Origin: Phellopilus nigrolimitatus
Lineage: Eukaryota > Basidiomycota > Agaricomycetes > Hymenochaetales > Hymenochaetaceae
Assembly (NCBI GenBank): GCA_021029095.1
Contig: JAJOHG010000020.1
Coordinates: 434,001-498,000, forward strand
Reading direction: 5' to 3'
Length of the DNA stretch: 64,000 bases
Shown here: in pieces, positions 21,298 to 33,358 of the stretch
Layout of the letters: every line of letters begins with the position of its first letter
Numbering within the stretch: the stretch's first letter is position 1
Notes under the pieces: generated by a model
Databases searched by the model: none
The model's input: the letters and a program-made list of their open reading frames with translations, nothing else
Told to the model about the DNA's origin: nothing
Translations under genes and position numbers: made by a program

Positions 21298-22342
21298 GGA
21301 GGAAGGAGGGAGGGAGGTGTTGTAAAATATGTGTGTGTTCTGTATACGTTGTACATACATTGCTGTGTTACTGTAATTGGGGATGGATGTAGGAATAGGG
21401 GAAACAAAATCACACGTACGACCAGACCGCTGCGTCGTTATATCGCGATTCAACGTTCTGCGTGCGGAAACTTGTCCGTCGGAAGCAGCGCGAAGACGAA
21501 CGGCGATACAACTAAAGTGGGGACGAGCACGCCTGGCTCTTGGGCGCGCCCTGCGCGTCGCGCATGGGCGGCCACCGGCGCCCCGCGTCTGCAGGCGCCG
21601 CCGCCGCGGGGTGTGCGACCCGCCGTCGTCGCCGGCGGTGGGCGTGGGGTGCGCGGCCGTCGCCGGCGGTGGGCGCGGGGCCAGCTGTGCACGGCGGGAG
21701 GGCGGCGTGCAGCAGCTCGAGGCGGGGGCGGGGGCCGGGACGTGCGCGCGCCACATATGTAGTTAGCAATCATTATATAACTCTCAATCAATGAAAAGTA
21801 GCATTGTACATGTACGGTGAAGCAGGCAAAAATACGATTGGGTTGTCTGAAGGAGGGCGTAGTATACTGTACATGTACATGTACGTATGCAGGCGAAGTT
21901 GCCAGTTGGCAACCAAAATTACCAAGTTGGGTGATTTTTCCATTTGGAGTCGAGAGACGTGCTGCTTAGTAACATTATGACCAATCATACATAAAATCCA
22001 GAAAAAGGTGTGGCTGTGTGAAAATCGTTGAGCTCTTTTTATTAGTAGGCTATATGGGAAACCAATCTGCAGATCATTGCACGTAAGTTTGCTTTCCTCG
22101 AACTCACTCGAGGTGAGCCCTCGTGTCGTGGCAATAGCAACAGTGCTTTGTCGTCGATGCAGGCAGCAGCAAACTTGCACACTTATCTGTTTAGGTACGG
22201 ATGCCCGCAACGTTTGCTGCCAAGCCCACCAAAAACGAACGAGCAGCCATGAGTGTAGTCATCACACTGCAGTTTGCCATACCATCTGTTGGATCCAACC
22301 GCGCTAGCCGCCACGTCTCCGCCGGCTCGTTCAGACATCCAC
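21298..22342. other. 3' flank of alpha-galactosidase and start of repeat unit 2
   Basis: 21,570-21,680 is a GC-rich block in which CGTCGCCGGCGGTGGGCG is repeated about 30 bp apart. Open frames on both strands reflect base composition only. From about 22,050 the sequence becomes the promoter unit shared by the HeLo-like genes. Confidence 0.45.
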
Positions 22343-22350
22343 ATAAATAG
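22343..22350 (+). promoter_or_regulatory. TATA-like box of HeLo-like copy 2
   Basis: ATAAATAG about 65 bp before the ATG at 22413, conserved with copies 1 and 3. Confidence 0.55.
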
Positions 22351-22412
22351 AGGGTCGATCCTACGGCAGCCATTCCCATTGACCTCTCACTAAGGAGAGA
22401 GGACTCTCCGTC

Positions 22413-24002
22413 ATGGCGCTCACAAGACGTACTGGCTCCCTGCCGATCGGAGTTCGAGCCTGCGAGAACGCACCTCCGCAATCCGACACTCGCAATCCTT
22501 CCACCAGCCGCACGGCATCCGAGGGCCAGCATCAAGGCAATCGCGACATGCTCACGGTAATCGATTTCTCGCAATATCCTCCGAGACATCCGCCTGGCAC
22601 GGAGTCAGTGTCGCGTACGAACAATGCATCGGTTCGTAATCCTCCGTCCATCTCAGCTAAGGAACCTTCCAAGAGGGAGTACTCCGTTCTTTCAAAAAAC
22701 ACTGCTTCAAGATCTGCAGCGAGTCGCACAGTCGGTCTCAATGCGCCACCAGCTGGCTGGAGGGCAAGGATCAAAAACTCGAAGGAAGAAAGGAGGCGAA
22801 GGGATCAACAAGCATCCGAGGCTGCAGAAACGAGGATGGAAATTCTCAAAAGTGTAAGCAGCGTCTGAACTTTTATGTCCATTCGCCAGCGCAATATGCG
22901 CATACAATGCTTTCTCAAGTACGGTTCTCGCTAATGTCTGTGAATCTAGAGAATTGCGGTTATCGCACAATCTAGCATGGATTACGCCAACAAAATCGGC
23001 AAAGAAAGTCTCGAATTTGCAACAGTTGCTACGCGATTGGCCCCTGTCACCTTCATAGCACCCGCCGCGCAGAGCTTGCTGTGGATGGTGGACATGTTGC
23101 AATTTGTCCAGGTATGTTCGTGTAAAGCGAGCTGCAGCCACAGCCAGGCCAGCTGAGCAATGACCGCAGACAAACAAAGAGTCGTGCGCCTCCCTTATTG
23201 ACCGCTGTGGGGATGTGTTTCAAACATTTCGCGAAATAGTCGAAAGCGGGGGCAGACATGTAGAAGGTCACGTTCAAGACGGTTTTATAAGGGTGAGAGA
23301 GTATGTTGCTATTTCTCTGTGAGCTCTGTTGCCACGTCCTAACACTTGTATAGTATCTTTAAGGAAGTAGAGCAGGCTCTGCTCCAACAAAAACACAGAC
23401 CATATATTGAGCGTCTGATCAAGCGCAATGACATCAAGGATGAACTTGACGGATGCAGCTCGAAGCTTGATCGTGCACTTAAAGAATTTGAGGTGCGACT
23501 TTACCAGTAACCTGTACCAAATTATGACTGACTATCTGACTATATTGTATGACTTGTGCAGACTCGGGTTCTGGTTCGGATTCTTGCCCTCACTATAGAA
23601 AACTCAACAAGACCATTAGAAAATAAGACTGCACTCAAGGACGTGCTTAAAAGTCAGATTGAGGCTGCTATCAATGCTGTTCTTTTAAAACGACTTGATA
23701 ATGTACATGATATCAACCTCCAGGGCCAAGGACACTCGACGTCAGCAGCAAAAGCTGTTGGTTCCGATGAGAAGAAATATGCGGAGGCTAGCACACAGAC
23801 CTCCCAAGAAGACTTGCAGCAAACTCCAAATACTTATTCTTCAGATGGTATGACCAGGAAACCAACACCTGAAGAAAACAAAAGGATCAAGGAACGTGTT
23901 CTTAGCATGATAGACCAATTTGCAGCAAGCCAGAAAGAAACTGCCTCTCAGATCGACTCGGAACAAGAGCAACGCCTTTCAAAAGCTACTGGGACAAGCT
24001 GA
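22413..24002 (+). CDS. HeLo/MLKL-N-terminal-like helical protein, copy 2 (C-terminally shortened)
   Basis: Exons 22413-22853, 22950-23111, 23170-23300, 23354-23492 and 23562-24002 have the same phases as copy 1 and give 437 residues. The helical block is complete (MDYANKIGKESLEFATVATR, CASLIDRCGDVFQTFREIV, IERLIKRNDIKDELDGCSSK). Two changes mark it off: an in-frame loss of about 23 residues after LLKRLD in exon 5, and a 10-bp deletion near 23,980 that shifts the frame so the last ~30 residues are replaced by SKATGTS. The four-helix part remains usable, so this could be a truncated variant or an early pseudogene. Confidence 0.65.
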
Positions 24003-25060
24003 AGATCCAAATACCATGAAGAATCGTAACTCAGCGGGTTACCCTTTTCCGATTATGGTCACTTAGACGCGCCGTAAGCGCATACATGGACTTTTGTAAA
24101 CCGCGTCGATCCCGACACACGTCATCATCCTTTTCCGTAACGCATATGTTTTGCCGGTATGGCAAAATTGTAATATGCTATATTAGCCCCTCTCAATTCT
24201 TTGTCAAGGGCGATTGCAGCAGCGGCAGGAGGGGGTCAACCGCTGTCCTGGTTCGTATCGGGTGAATTTAATCTGAACCGGGAGTTTGGTGATTTCCTTT
24301 TTGAGTGATTTTCTCTGACATCTGCTGCAACGGCTCTCGAGCGGTTGCAGCGATTGCAGGAGCGTCGGAGTGCGAAACTTGGAGGTCACTTGGACTGAAT
24401 ATGGTAGAATTGATAATATTCCAAATTCTGCCGAGTGTTCCAGAAGTTAGCCGAACCATGACAAAGTCTCCCTGCAATCCACTCTCAATTCTTAGACATG
24501 ATTGCAGCTCGGGCTATCAACTGCTTTTGGAAATCTCGCGTGGTGTCCTACATGCCGAACTCTTGCTGCAATCGCGCGCTGACAATGAATTGAGTACGGC
24601 TATTTCGCGATACTGACCTAGAAAGGCATCGCAAGAATAAATCTCCATCCCGGCAAAACTCGGCTTCGGGGCTGGCCGGCCTGTGCCGAGGGTTATAGGT
24701 AATCGGGACTTCCATAATGAGAAATGATTTCGGCGAAATGTTGAAAATTCTTGATAATTACTTCGTACATAAAATGCAGAAAATTCTCGTGTTGGCGAGG
24801 AGTGTGAACGGACACAAACTGCGGAATAATTTCTCAAATTTCCCTGCCATTCTTCGAAAATATATGACTTCTGCCAGGTTTTACCAACCCAAAATTCGGG
24901 CTGAGTATTGCCAAACAGCAATTGCCATTTTGCCAGGCGGCAACGGCAAAACCTTCAAGTTCCGCTAGCCATCCGTGCTGAAGATATCCCGGTCGGAACT
25001 CGGGGCGGCCAGATGCCGGGCGTTTTCTGGAAAAACGGATCGCGCATAAATCGTACATAT
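24003..25060. other. intergenic region between HeLo-like copies 2 and 3
   Basis: The first 120 bp are the shared 3' flank of the repeat unit. About 24,180-24,980 is unique AT-rich sequence with short overlapping frames on both strands and no recognised protein. No gene called. Confidence 0.4.
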
Positions 25061-25317
25061 ATGGGAACCAATCTGCAGGTCATTTACACGGCTACCAGCA
25101 AGTTTGCTCTCATCGAACTCACTCGAGCTGAGCCCTCGTGTCGTGGTAATAGCGACAGTGCTTTGTCGCCGATGCAGGAAGCAGCAAACTTACACACTTA
25201 TCTGTTTAGGTACCAATGCCCGCAACGTTTGCTGCAAGCCCTCCAAGTGCTGTCGGATCCACCCGCGGGCCGCGCGGGCCGCCACGACTCCCCCGGCTCT
25301 TTGGTTTAAACATCCAC

Positions 25318-25325
25318 ATAAATAG
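25318..25325 (+). promoter_or_regulatory. TATA-like box of HeLo-like copy 3
   Basis: ATAAATAG about 65 bp before the ATG at 25388, conserved with copies 1 and 2. Confidence 0.55.
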
Positions 25326-25387
25326 AGAGTCAATCCTACGGCAGCCATTCCCATTGACATCTCGCTAAGGAGAGCGGACTCTCCGTC

Positions 25388-27100
25388 ATGGCGCTCACAA
25401 GACGTACTGGCTCCCTGCCGATCGGAGTTCGACCCTGCGAGAACGTACCTCCGCAATCCGACACTCGCAATCCTTCCACCAGCCGCACGGTATCCGAGGG
25501 CCAGCTTCAAGCCAACCGCGACATGCTCACTGTAATCGATTTTTCCAAATATCCCCAGAGGCATCCGCCTAGCACAAAGTCAGTGTCACGCACGAACAAT
25601 ACATCCGTCCGTAATCGTCCGCCTAGCTCAGCTAAGGAGCCTTCCAAGACGGAGTACTCCGTTCTCTCAAAAAACACTGCCTCAAGATCTTCAGCGAGTC
25701 GCTCAGTCGATCTCAATACGCCACCAGCTGGCTGGCGGGCAAGGATCAAATACTCGAAGGAAGAAAGGAGGAAAAGGGAGCAACAATCATCCGAGGATGA
25801 AGAAACGAGGATGGAAATCCTCAAAAGTGTGAGCAGCGTCTGAACTTACATGTCCATTCTCCAGCGCAATATGCGCATACGACATTTTCTCAAGTAGGGT
25901 TCTCGCTAATGACTGTGAATTCAGAGAATCGCAGTTATCGTGGAATCTAGCATGGATTACGGCAACAAAATCGGCAAACAAAGTCTTGAATTTGCAGCAG
26001 TTGCTACGCGACTGGCCCCTTTCACCTTCATAGCAGCCGCTGCGCAGAGTTTGCTGTGGATGGTGGACATGTTACAATTTGTACAGGTATGTTCGTGTAA
26101 AGCGAGCTGCAGCCACAGCCAGGCCAGCTGAGCAATTACCGCAGACAAACAAAGACTCATGCGTTTCCCTTATCGGCCGCTGTGGGGATGCATTTCTAAC
26201 GTTTCGCGAAATAGTCGAAAGTGGGGGCGAACATGTCGAAGGTCACGTTCAAGACGGTTTCAAAAGAGTGAGAGAGTATGTTGCTATTTCTCTTTGGAGT
26301 CTGTTGCCACGTCCTAACAGTTATATAGTATCTTTAAAGAAGTAGAGCAGGCTCTACTGAAACAAAAACATAGGCCGTATATTGAGCGTCTGATCAAGCG
26401 CAAGGACATCAATGATGAACTTTCTGGATGCAGCTCAAAGCTTGATCGTGCACTTAAAGAATTCGAGGTATAACTTTACCAGTAACCTGCGCCAAATTAT
26501 GACTGACTATATTGTTGACTTGTGCAGACTCGGGTTCTGGTTCGGATTCTTGCCCTGACTATAGAAAACTCAACAAGACGATTGGAAATTAAGACTGCGC
26601 TCGAGGAGCTGCTTAAAAGTCATCTTGAGGCTGCTATCAGTGCTGTTCTTTTGGTACAGCTCGATAGCGGCGTCAAAGACGAGGTAGCACAACTTACATC
26701 AAAATGGGATGCAGATAAGGAAGAAACATTGAAATCTGTGCATGATATCAACCGTCAGGGTCAAAGACACTCGACTTTAGCAGCAAAAGCTGTTGGTTCC
26801 GATGAGAAGAAATATGTAGATGCTAGCACACAAACTTCCCAAGAAGACTTGCAGCAAACTCCAAATGCACATTCTTCAGATGGTATAACACCTGAAGAAA
26901 AGAAAAGGATCAAGGAACGTGTTCTTAGCATGAAAGACCAATTTGTAGCAGAGCATAAAGAAACCGCTTGTCAGATCGACTTGGAACAAGGGAAACGCCT
27001 TTATACAGAGTTTCAAAAGCTACTGGGACAAGCTGAAGATCCAAATACCATGAACAAAAGTAACTCGGCGGGTTACCCTTTTCCAATCACGGCCACTTAG
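25388..27100 (+). CDS. HeLo/MLKL-N-terminal-like helical protein, copy 3 (intact)
   Basis: Exons 25388-25828, 25925-26086, 26145-26275, 26329-26467 and 26528-27100 give 481 residues with no stop. The domain order is as in copy 1: a disordered Ser/Pro N-terminus, the helical block (MDYGNKIGKQSLEFAAVATR, SCVSLIGRCGDAFLTFREIV, IERLIKRKDINDELSGCSSK), and a Glu/Gln-rich C-terminal helix. Amino-acid differences from copies 1 and 2 are spread along the protein while all ten splice sites and phases are kept, which argues for selection on the product. In-frame small indels lie in exon 5 (ITPEEKKRIK in place of the longer linker). Confidence 0.7.
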
Positions 27101-27530
27101 ACGCGCCGTAAGCGCATACATGGACTTTTGTACGTGTCGGTCCCTACGATTGACGCACGTCTTTCCGTAACGCATATATATGTATAGAGTTGCACCCGGG
27201 ATTCGAGCTCTTTACCTCTGGCCACTCGAATTCCAGGTGCGTAGTTAGATAATTACACATTGTACTAGTCTTCCAACTTCACATGTGAATGACCATCAGG
27301 GTGTTTCTGCAGCTGACTACTGAACCATCATATCATAGTGACACTACCTCTTTGAACTCTATCTCCTGCTGATTTGAGTGGTCCAACGCAGAATTAACAG
27401 TGTGCTTGAAGCAGTGTTGTGCCTGCCACTGGAATGTCAGCGGCTTTCGCTTAAATCCAATTTGATCGTCGTGGCAGTCGCCAAAGCCGTGTCCCTGGGA
27501 AACCACCTTATATCTTAATTTTTTTTTAGC
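27101..27530. other. 3' flank of HeLo-like unit 3
   Basis: 27,101-27,290 repeats, inverted, the flank at 14,390-14,573. The remainder to the galactokinase relic has no gene. Confidence 0.45.
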
Positions 27531-28390
27531 CAAGACACTGCGCATAGACCAGGTCAAGCTCGCGGATCGCCTAGCCAAGCTAGTGAAAGCGTTCCCGGAC
27601 GATGATGAAGACACTCGACAATCTCAACGGTGGCATTGCAGACGACCTGTGAGAAACATACGCGTTGTCTAGCTGGCCGTCTCTCATCTCTCGTATCTTC
27701 TCGTTTCCCGGGCATTACCTGAGGCGTTCTCTGTGGAGATCTATGATATGCTATTCTGCTCTGCGAGTCCCTGTATTTTTCTGCCTGTTTGGGTGCAGTC
27801 TCTTTTTCTCCAGCGCAACGGATGGAATATCTCGTATGTCTTTCTGAACTCCTCCTGAACCGTATAGTCATCCCTCCCAACGTAGTGAGCTTCGGCGAAA
27901 ACGCAGGTAACAAAGGAACAATTGGCGTAGGCTCATGCCATCGACACAGTAAGTAGATTATCTTTCTTTCGCTTACCTCCATTGCGTTTTGCAGTCGAGG
28001 CAACCCGCTTCCACCTCTATAAGCGTACAAAGTATGCCTTGCTTGAGGTACCGCGCGTGCTCGAGATACGTGAAGTTTGTCTACACGGGGCGGCTCCTGC
28101 ACGGCGGTATATGAGAGCTCGCCGAGGTCGACCAGCTCACGCACCTGGTGAAAAAGGCGGGTGCATACGGGAGCCGGTAAACCGACGGGAATTAACTCGG
28201 ATTACTCATCAGTACCTTTCACTCATCCCTCCATGTAGGCGTTGGCTGGGTGATGCACGGTTTCCCTGGTTTAATTCATAGAGAAAATGCGGACTACCTA
28301 TCCTTCGCACCAAGGCCTGAAGGGCGAAGAGCCTTCCGAAGCGATCTTCCTTACGAAGCCGAATAGCGGAGCTACTGGTATGTAACCCTA
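27531..28390 (+). pseudogene. galactokinase relic B (left arm)
   Basis: Plus-strand pieces in order: TLRIDQVKLADRLAKLV, a segment ending VGSCHRH at 27,943, an intron with normal ends, EATRFHLYKRTKYALLEVP, KKAGAYGSR, an intron, and a damaged GWGGCT-type motif followed by YHGLKGEE... and PNSGAT near 28,370. The AGAYGSR and GWGGCTVSL signatures are those of galactokinase C-termini. About 30 residues before AGAYGSR are missing, and frames are broken. Mirror copy of relic D. Confidence 0.65.
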
Positions 28391-28828
28391 CTATCTTGCA
28401 TTTTGACTGATAAATTTCGTACCAGTCTACAAGTTGACACGGACTTGTGAAGAATGACGTCTGTAGATCCTCGGACTGTAAACTGCTTTCCCCTGTATTA
28501 CTCGTCGATACTGTAACCCTGCTCTACATATTTCTAAGTCATTCGTATCTCATTGCTGGTTGGCTCGCCAAGACAAAAAACCAAAACTTGACGATCGCTC
28601 TATTTATTTTGTCTTACTTCACGCGTACTTCACGAGACTACTGTAAATCTGCAGTTCAGTCCTAGGACAGTCAACCTGCTTGCCTCGAAGGTTCCAGCAC
28701 AATCCAATTCACCCTTAAGAACTTTCCATTATGAAGAGGTTTTAGAACAAAGAACGAAGAACTGACATAAGCAAAATACAATGGGAGCCATCGCGACGCG
28801 CTCACGTGCTAGATGCGAGGCTGTGGCG

Positions 28829-28837
28829 CATAAATAT
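28829..28837 (+). promoter_or_regulatory. TATA box of P2
   Basis: CATAAATAT about 190 bp before the P2 ATG at 29022. The same word and spacing precede P6 on the opposite arm, possibly with a leader intron (GTGAGTGCC...TATAG) in between. Confidence 0.5.
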
Positions 28838-29021
28838 CAGGTGTGGCTCAGTCCCTAACCTGAATTCCAACATCCACGACCACCCCCAGCCCTTTGCGAG
28901 CCCCCTCGCTATTGTCCACCCTCAGTCCACTTGCTACTTGCCACAAGCCACAAACTGAGCTATTCTTGTGAGTGCCTTTCTATAGTTGCATTCCTTGTGC
29001 TCACCTTTCGTCAAAGGCAAC

Positions 29022-30872
29022 ATGTTAGAGACAGTTCGTCGTCTTCTCAAAGGCGTGGACCGCTCGGAGCCTACTACAGATGCACCTGAGATCACAGCCG
29101 ACATAAGCAACAAAGCTCCGCCTTCCCCATTCCCCTTCACCTTTGACTCTTTCTCCCCGATTCGGAGGCCTGAGCTTCATTGAGGCGGCCATTTACCGGG
29201 GGCAGTAGCGTAGTTGTGCAAAGCACTAACGTCCAGGCGACATTTGCCGACGAGACGCAGACATCGATGACTGAAGACGAAGTGCGTGCATCTATCAAGT
29301 CCCCCACTGACCTGAAGGCTGACCTTAAGTCGCGTGTAGGTCAGAGAGAAGAGCTTAATAGAAACCGGCACACTCCCAACGTCCGGATCGACATACATCT
29401 TGTCTGACGAGATGTCCAGCGACGAGGACGAGGTACAAGGGTTGGTAGACCCACAGCATGAGAGATGGTCGGAGCTCGACGTTATGATAGACAAAATACT
29501 GCTTGAGGAGGACAACGACACAGGCATGGAAGGAGTTGGGTCCGCCACATCGGCGGAAGGGATAGAGGTACGTGCTTTGTCCACCCATCGGAGCTGAGCT
29601 AATGAGCAGGTACTCCAGGTGTCTGCAATCGACAACGCCAGCCGTATCAGTGTTTTCCCTGCGTATGAAATGGCCCTTCGGTTCCACTACATACTTTGGC
29701 TTATCAGTAATGGCATCTTTGATTCCCGCACAACGCACTTACCGCAGAGGCCGTCGACCGTCTCTTCACCATTGGCTTGGCTCGACTTAGTGGATCATTT
29801 CGACTCTGTTTTAACGTGCGCGTTGCTCGGCCACGGCGCGTACCGGCGGATTCATCGGCTTACAGGCGTACCGACATACAGCGGGAGAATACTCCAGTCA
29901 AAGGGAGACTGGACGATCTCACCCGATGCGCGTCCCCCGACCAGCGAGGAAATTGAAGCGTTCATTCGCGAGCAGGAGAACGGTCGCGAGTCGGACGAGG
30001 ATGGTGATGGATGCAGGGAAAATGGTTATCGGCTTCCGTTTTCGCAACGCCCGGCTCGCGATCTCGGCTGGGAGAAGCGGCGTCTCGTCCAACACGGCTA
30101 TTGGGGCCTCAGATGCATGGGTAGAGGTGATGACATGGCAGGGGCCATGATTGAACGTTATGACCTACTTTTCAAATCCCCCGAAAGGCTCGCCGAACAG
30201 GCTGCACATGAAGCCAGACAGGGGGCCTGCCTAACAGTGAGTCCCACCAACGCGCACGCAGACACCCCCGTGAACAGGGGAACAAAGCGACGGCGGGATC
30301 CCTCCACCGACGCTCCTGAGGACACAAATGAGAAAGTCGATTTTCCAAACCGCTCTCCCAGGAGTATCAAAGACACCAACAAGCAGAGTATATATGAAGA
30401 TAGACAGGAGACCTGCCTGCCGATGGACACCACCAGCGCGCAACTGGGCACAGTCGGCGATCCCGCCAGCGACAGTAGAAAGCGCCGTCGGGATGCCTTC
30501 GAGGACATAAATGAGGATGTAGGGCAGATGGTCGCGCGACCCGATCTCAACGAAGATAGACAGGTCAGTTGTCTGCCGGTGGAGACAGTAAGCGCGCTAG
30601 TGAGCACCTCCGCAAGCATTGACAGAAGGCGACAACGCCACCACGTCCCCGGCATGCCTGAGGAAGTCCCTTCCCGCCGTAGTGCGAGGATCGAAAGTCT
30701 GAAGAAGGAAGCCGCCGCAAAGGAAGCCGCCGCAAAAAAAGCCGCCGAGGAAGCCAAGTCTTTGATAAAGGCCAACGCGACCCGCAAACCGAAGACCAGA
30801 AAGCGTGGTAGAAAATCCCGCGCAAGTACGTCTGCAATACAAGGCCCTTCATTCGACGCTGGCGAGCAATGA
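29022..30872 (+). pseudogene. family P member P2 (left arm), frameshifted in exon 1
   Basis: Exon 1 from 29022 matches P6, but one extra base near 29,150 shifts it to a stop at 29,181. The large downstream frame (29619-30872) keeps most of the protein: YEMALRFHYILWL, VPTYSGRILQSKGDW, WEKRRLVQHGYWGLRCMGR, FKSPERLAEQAAHEARQGAC, and the basic coiled C-terminus rich in KEAAAK repeats. It ends SFDAGEQ and thus keeps about 18 C-terminal residues that P6 loses. A one-base loss near 29,720 and a one-base gain near 29,780 cancel, leaving a short stretch read in the wrong frame. Confidence 0.75.
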
Positions 30873-31000
30873 CCGAGGGGATGTCGACCACGAAACAACT
30901 ATGTTCTGCAGCGTTTGGCAGGCGACGAGGTAGTCAAAGGGCAGAACGTAGTAGTTGGGGTCCGAGTCTCGGAGATTTGTCCATTCTTCCTTTCTCCTCT

Positions 31001-31010
31001 CCTTTATATA
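31001..31010 (-). promoter_or_regulatory. conserved TATA box antisense to P2
   Basis: Minus-strand TATATAAAGG, aimed into the 3' end of P2; same conserved block as at 12,747 and 58,195. Confidence 0.5.
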
Positions 31011-31139
31011 GTATTGATGCCATGTTTGTCGCACGCGCATTGTCGAGCCACCGCTGAAATTTCGAGATTGTTCTTGTTTTTGGGAGTTTGCCCGCAACCG
31101 AAAAACGACGCCTGACTCTTCTCAGGCGGAAATAGTTCA

Positions 31140-31570
31140 TTGACTGGAAATTTTGTTCAGTATGAGTATGAGAATTTTACATCCGACATGACCTGAATTC
31201 AGCGCTCCTCTCGACTCGTCGGTGAAAGCCTTGCAAAATTTCGCAGGCAGATGTATCACGCTAGTCTTCTGTTCGTTGACAGAGATGTCGCTTCGAGCGC
31301 AACGGCAATGTCGTGTGTGTGGGTAATCTGAACCATAGGATGTCAGCTCGAGACATGGATTAACTCACCTTGTTCGTTCCATCCAACGACGTCTGACTTC
31401 TGGAAGACATATTTGAGAATGTGCAGGTTTTCGTTCCGAGACGTCGCGGTTAGCAACACTTCATGTCTGACCCAAGGAACGCCATGTTGAGTGTCATCTC
31501 GGAGTTATCGGGTATGGTTTAGATAGAAATCATCAACTTTGCCGAAACCTCGCCGAGACCTCCATCTTCT
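31140..31570 (-). pseudogene. ARO8 5' fragment (left arm)
   Basis: Minus strand carries the ARO8 upstream block (CCCGATAACTCCGAGATGACAC), an exon-1-like ATG segment, a splice donor and an exon-2-like segment with stops. Mirror of 57,640-58,030. Confidence 0.7.
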
Positions 31571-32046
31571 AAACCATCCGCTCTCGATTGTAAGACTAAC
31601 ATTGACAGCTTGCATAGATTGTACGGTGATGCGGCCAGCACAGCCGAAACTGTGGTCCGGATAATTCACGGCCGACTCATCGCACGAGCGGATGTGTTTC
31701 TTGCTCCTATGTTCAACCGCTCTTGCGAAGGCGGGTGTGTCTTGTGTTAGGATATATGGGAGGGGAACTCGCGCATGGAACAAGAAAAGAAGAAAGGACA
31801 GCAATTTATATGAATGATATATGCATAATATTTATTTGACGGATTTTACGTTGATTTGCACGGTCGGAATGAGGAAAAGCGATCGAAAGGAGACGCGGGC
31901 AGACATGTGGAAAGAACTGAGCCTGAAGAGGAAAACAGGACAGGACAGGACGCAGAATACAGGATAGGAAGAAAGGATATCAAACAGAACAATCCACGGC
32001 GCGTAGCAGGAACAAGACACAAAATAACAGCAGGAAGGCGCCCGGC
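31571..32046. other. downstream flank of HAD copy A
   Basis: Contains ARO8-upstream-like sequence up to about 31,700 and the 3' region of the HAD copy. No gene seen. Confidence 0.4.
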
Positions 32047-33213
32047 TCAGTGCTCGACAGTAAACACAAGCTGCATTGTTCGGCCCTCGCCCTCGGTCCT
32101 ACACCGCACTTTCCGCATATCCTCCACAACGAAATGCGCACCGCACCCTTCGATCTTGCTGCGCTCGTGGCTAGTGCAAACAGCGATGACGGTCGCGCCA
32201 CTCGCGACACCCGCGCGGATCCCCGATGGCGAGTCCTCAAAGACGACGCAACGCTTTGCGTCGAATCCCAGGCAGGACGCAGCAAGGAGGAAGGGGTCCG
32301 GCGCAGGCTTGCCCGCCTTGAGCCGCTTGTCAGTCCGCGGTGATGGTCACGGGCGGCGGGGTGATGCCGACACGCGTCATTGCGCCATAGGCTGTGTGGA
32401 AAGGTATCAGTCCGCTGTAAGTTAGAGAAAGAAGGATAAGGAGAAACGAACCGTAAGTCTTTGCGCCGCTGGTAGCGACGGCGTAGTGCCCGTCGGGTAT
32501 GCACTCGATCATATCCTTCACACCTGGCAGGATGCGGATCGAGCGGTCGGCGCTGTCGGCCTCCTGTCTCCCATGCGGCCTCGATGTCGGCATCCGCCTG
32601 CTTCTCGTCGCCGTGCTTGTCGTCGGATGACTCATCAAACACGGGGGAGTCTTCGGGGAGGGCGGATGCGAGCATATCGGAGAGGCGCGTCGCGAAGGAA
32701 GGGCGCCGTGCGCCGGTGGTGGAATCATTGGAGGAGGAAGAGGAAGGGAGGGACGGCGTGGAGAACGAGCCGCTGCACGAGGAGGCAGATGCGCTGGATA
32801 GGGCCGGCGTCGACTCGCCCGAGTCCAAGCCGGCCCGCGCAGAGAAGCCCGCCGACGACTCGCCGGAGCTGCGGTGGCGCTCCGCACGCTTCTTGAAAGA
32901 GTCCGCGAAGTCGAGGATAGACTGCTCGAAGGCCTCGACGGCGGCGTCCATCTCGTGTGCTTTGATCTCGGGGCGGTAGAACGCAAGGTTGTCAATGGCG
33001 CGCTTGCCGTGCGTCGCAGCAATAACAGTTTCGGGGTCGAGGCCGAGATCAACGGCGACGGCGCCCCAGGCGGCCTCGACGGCGGCAATGAAGTCGGTGA
33101 GCGTACCGTCCTGCGAGACAGAGGGCGTGTTAGTGAATGAGAGGAACGGGAGATGAGGAAGGACGAACCATGTCAAAGAGAACGGCGTCGGCACGGAAAG
33201 TGGTTGATGGCAT
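32047..33213 (-). pseudogene. HAD phosphatase copy A (left arm, outer), two frameshifts
   Basis: Same three-exon layout as the intact copy B: 33169-33213, 32452-33110 and a last exon to the stop at 32047-32049. It keeps DGTLTDF..., the Ser-rich insert and ILPGVKDMIECIP. Exon 2 has one extra G near 32,562-32,565 (after AAWET). Exon 3 has one extra base near 32,331-32,334 that creates a stop after VTITAD. Both lesions are absent from mirror copy D, so they arose after the inverted duplication or are assembly errors. Confidence 0.8.
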
Positions 33214-33328
33214 GGTGATAAAAGCGGGTTTGGATGGGGACAGGGAATCAGAGGTTGGAGAAGAGACTTGGTAGTAGATGGAGGTTGGAGGTAGAGTTGT
33301 GATGCGGACTCGAGCAGCTAGCAGCGGT

Positions 33329-33336
33329 CCTTTATA
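33329..33336 (-). promoter_or_regulatory. TATA box of HAD copy A
   Basis: Minus-strand TATAAAGG in the block GAGCTGGGTATAAAGG that precedes all four HAD copies by about 115-130 bp. Confidence 0.55.
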
Positions 33337-33358
33337 CCCAGCTCGAGGGCGCCTGTCG

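Noticed and set aside
20434..21756. Long minus-strand frame (440 codons) opposite alpha-galactosidase
   Set aside because: GC-rich codon bias on the coding strand opens the antisense frame; its translation is Arg/Ala/Pro-rich and resembles nothing.
30158..30898. 246-codon minus frame over P2 as a separate gene
   Set aside because: The sense frame has a basic nuclear-type tail, coiled coil and conserved introns; the antisense translation is Ser/Leu-rich low complexity. The antisense TATA block is kept as a finding instead.
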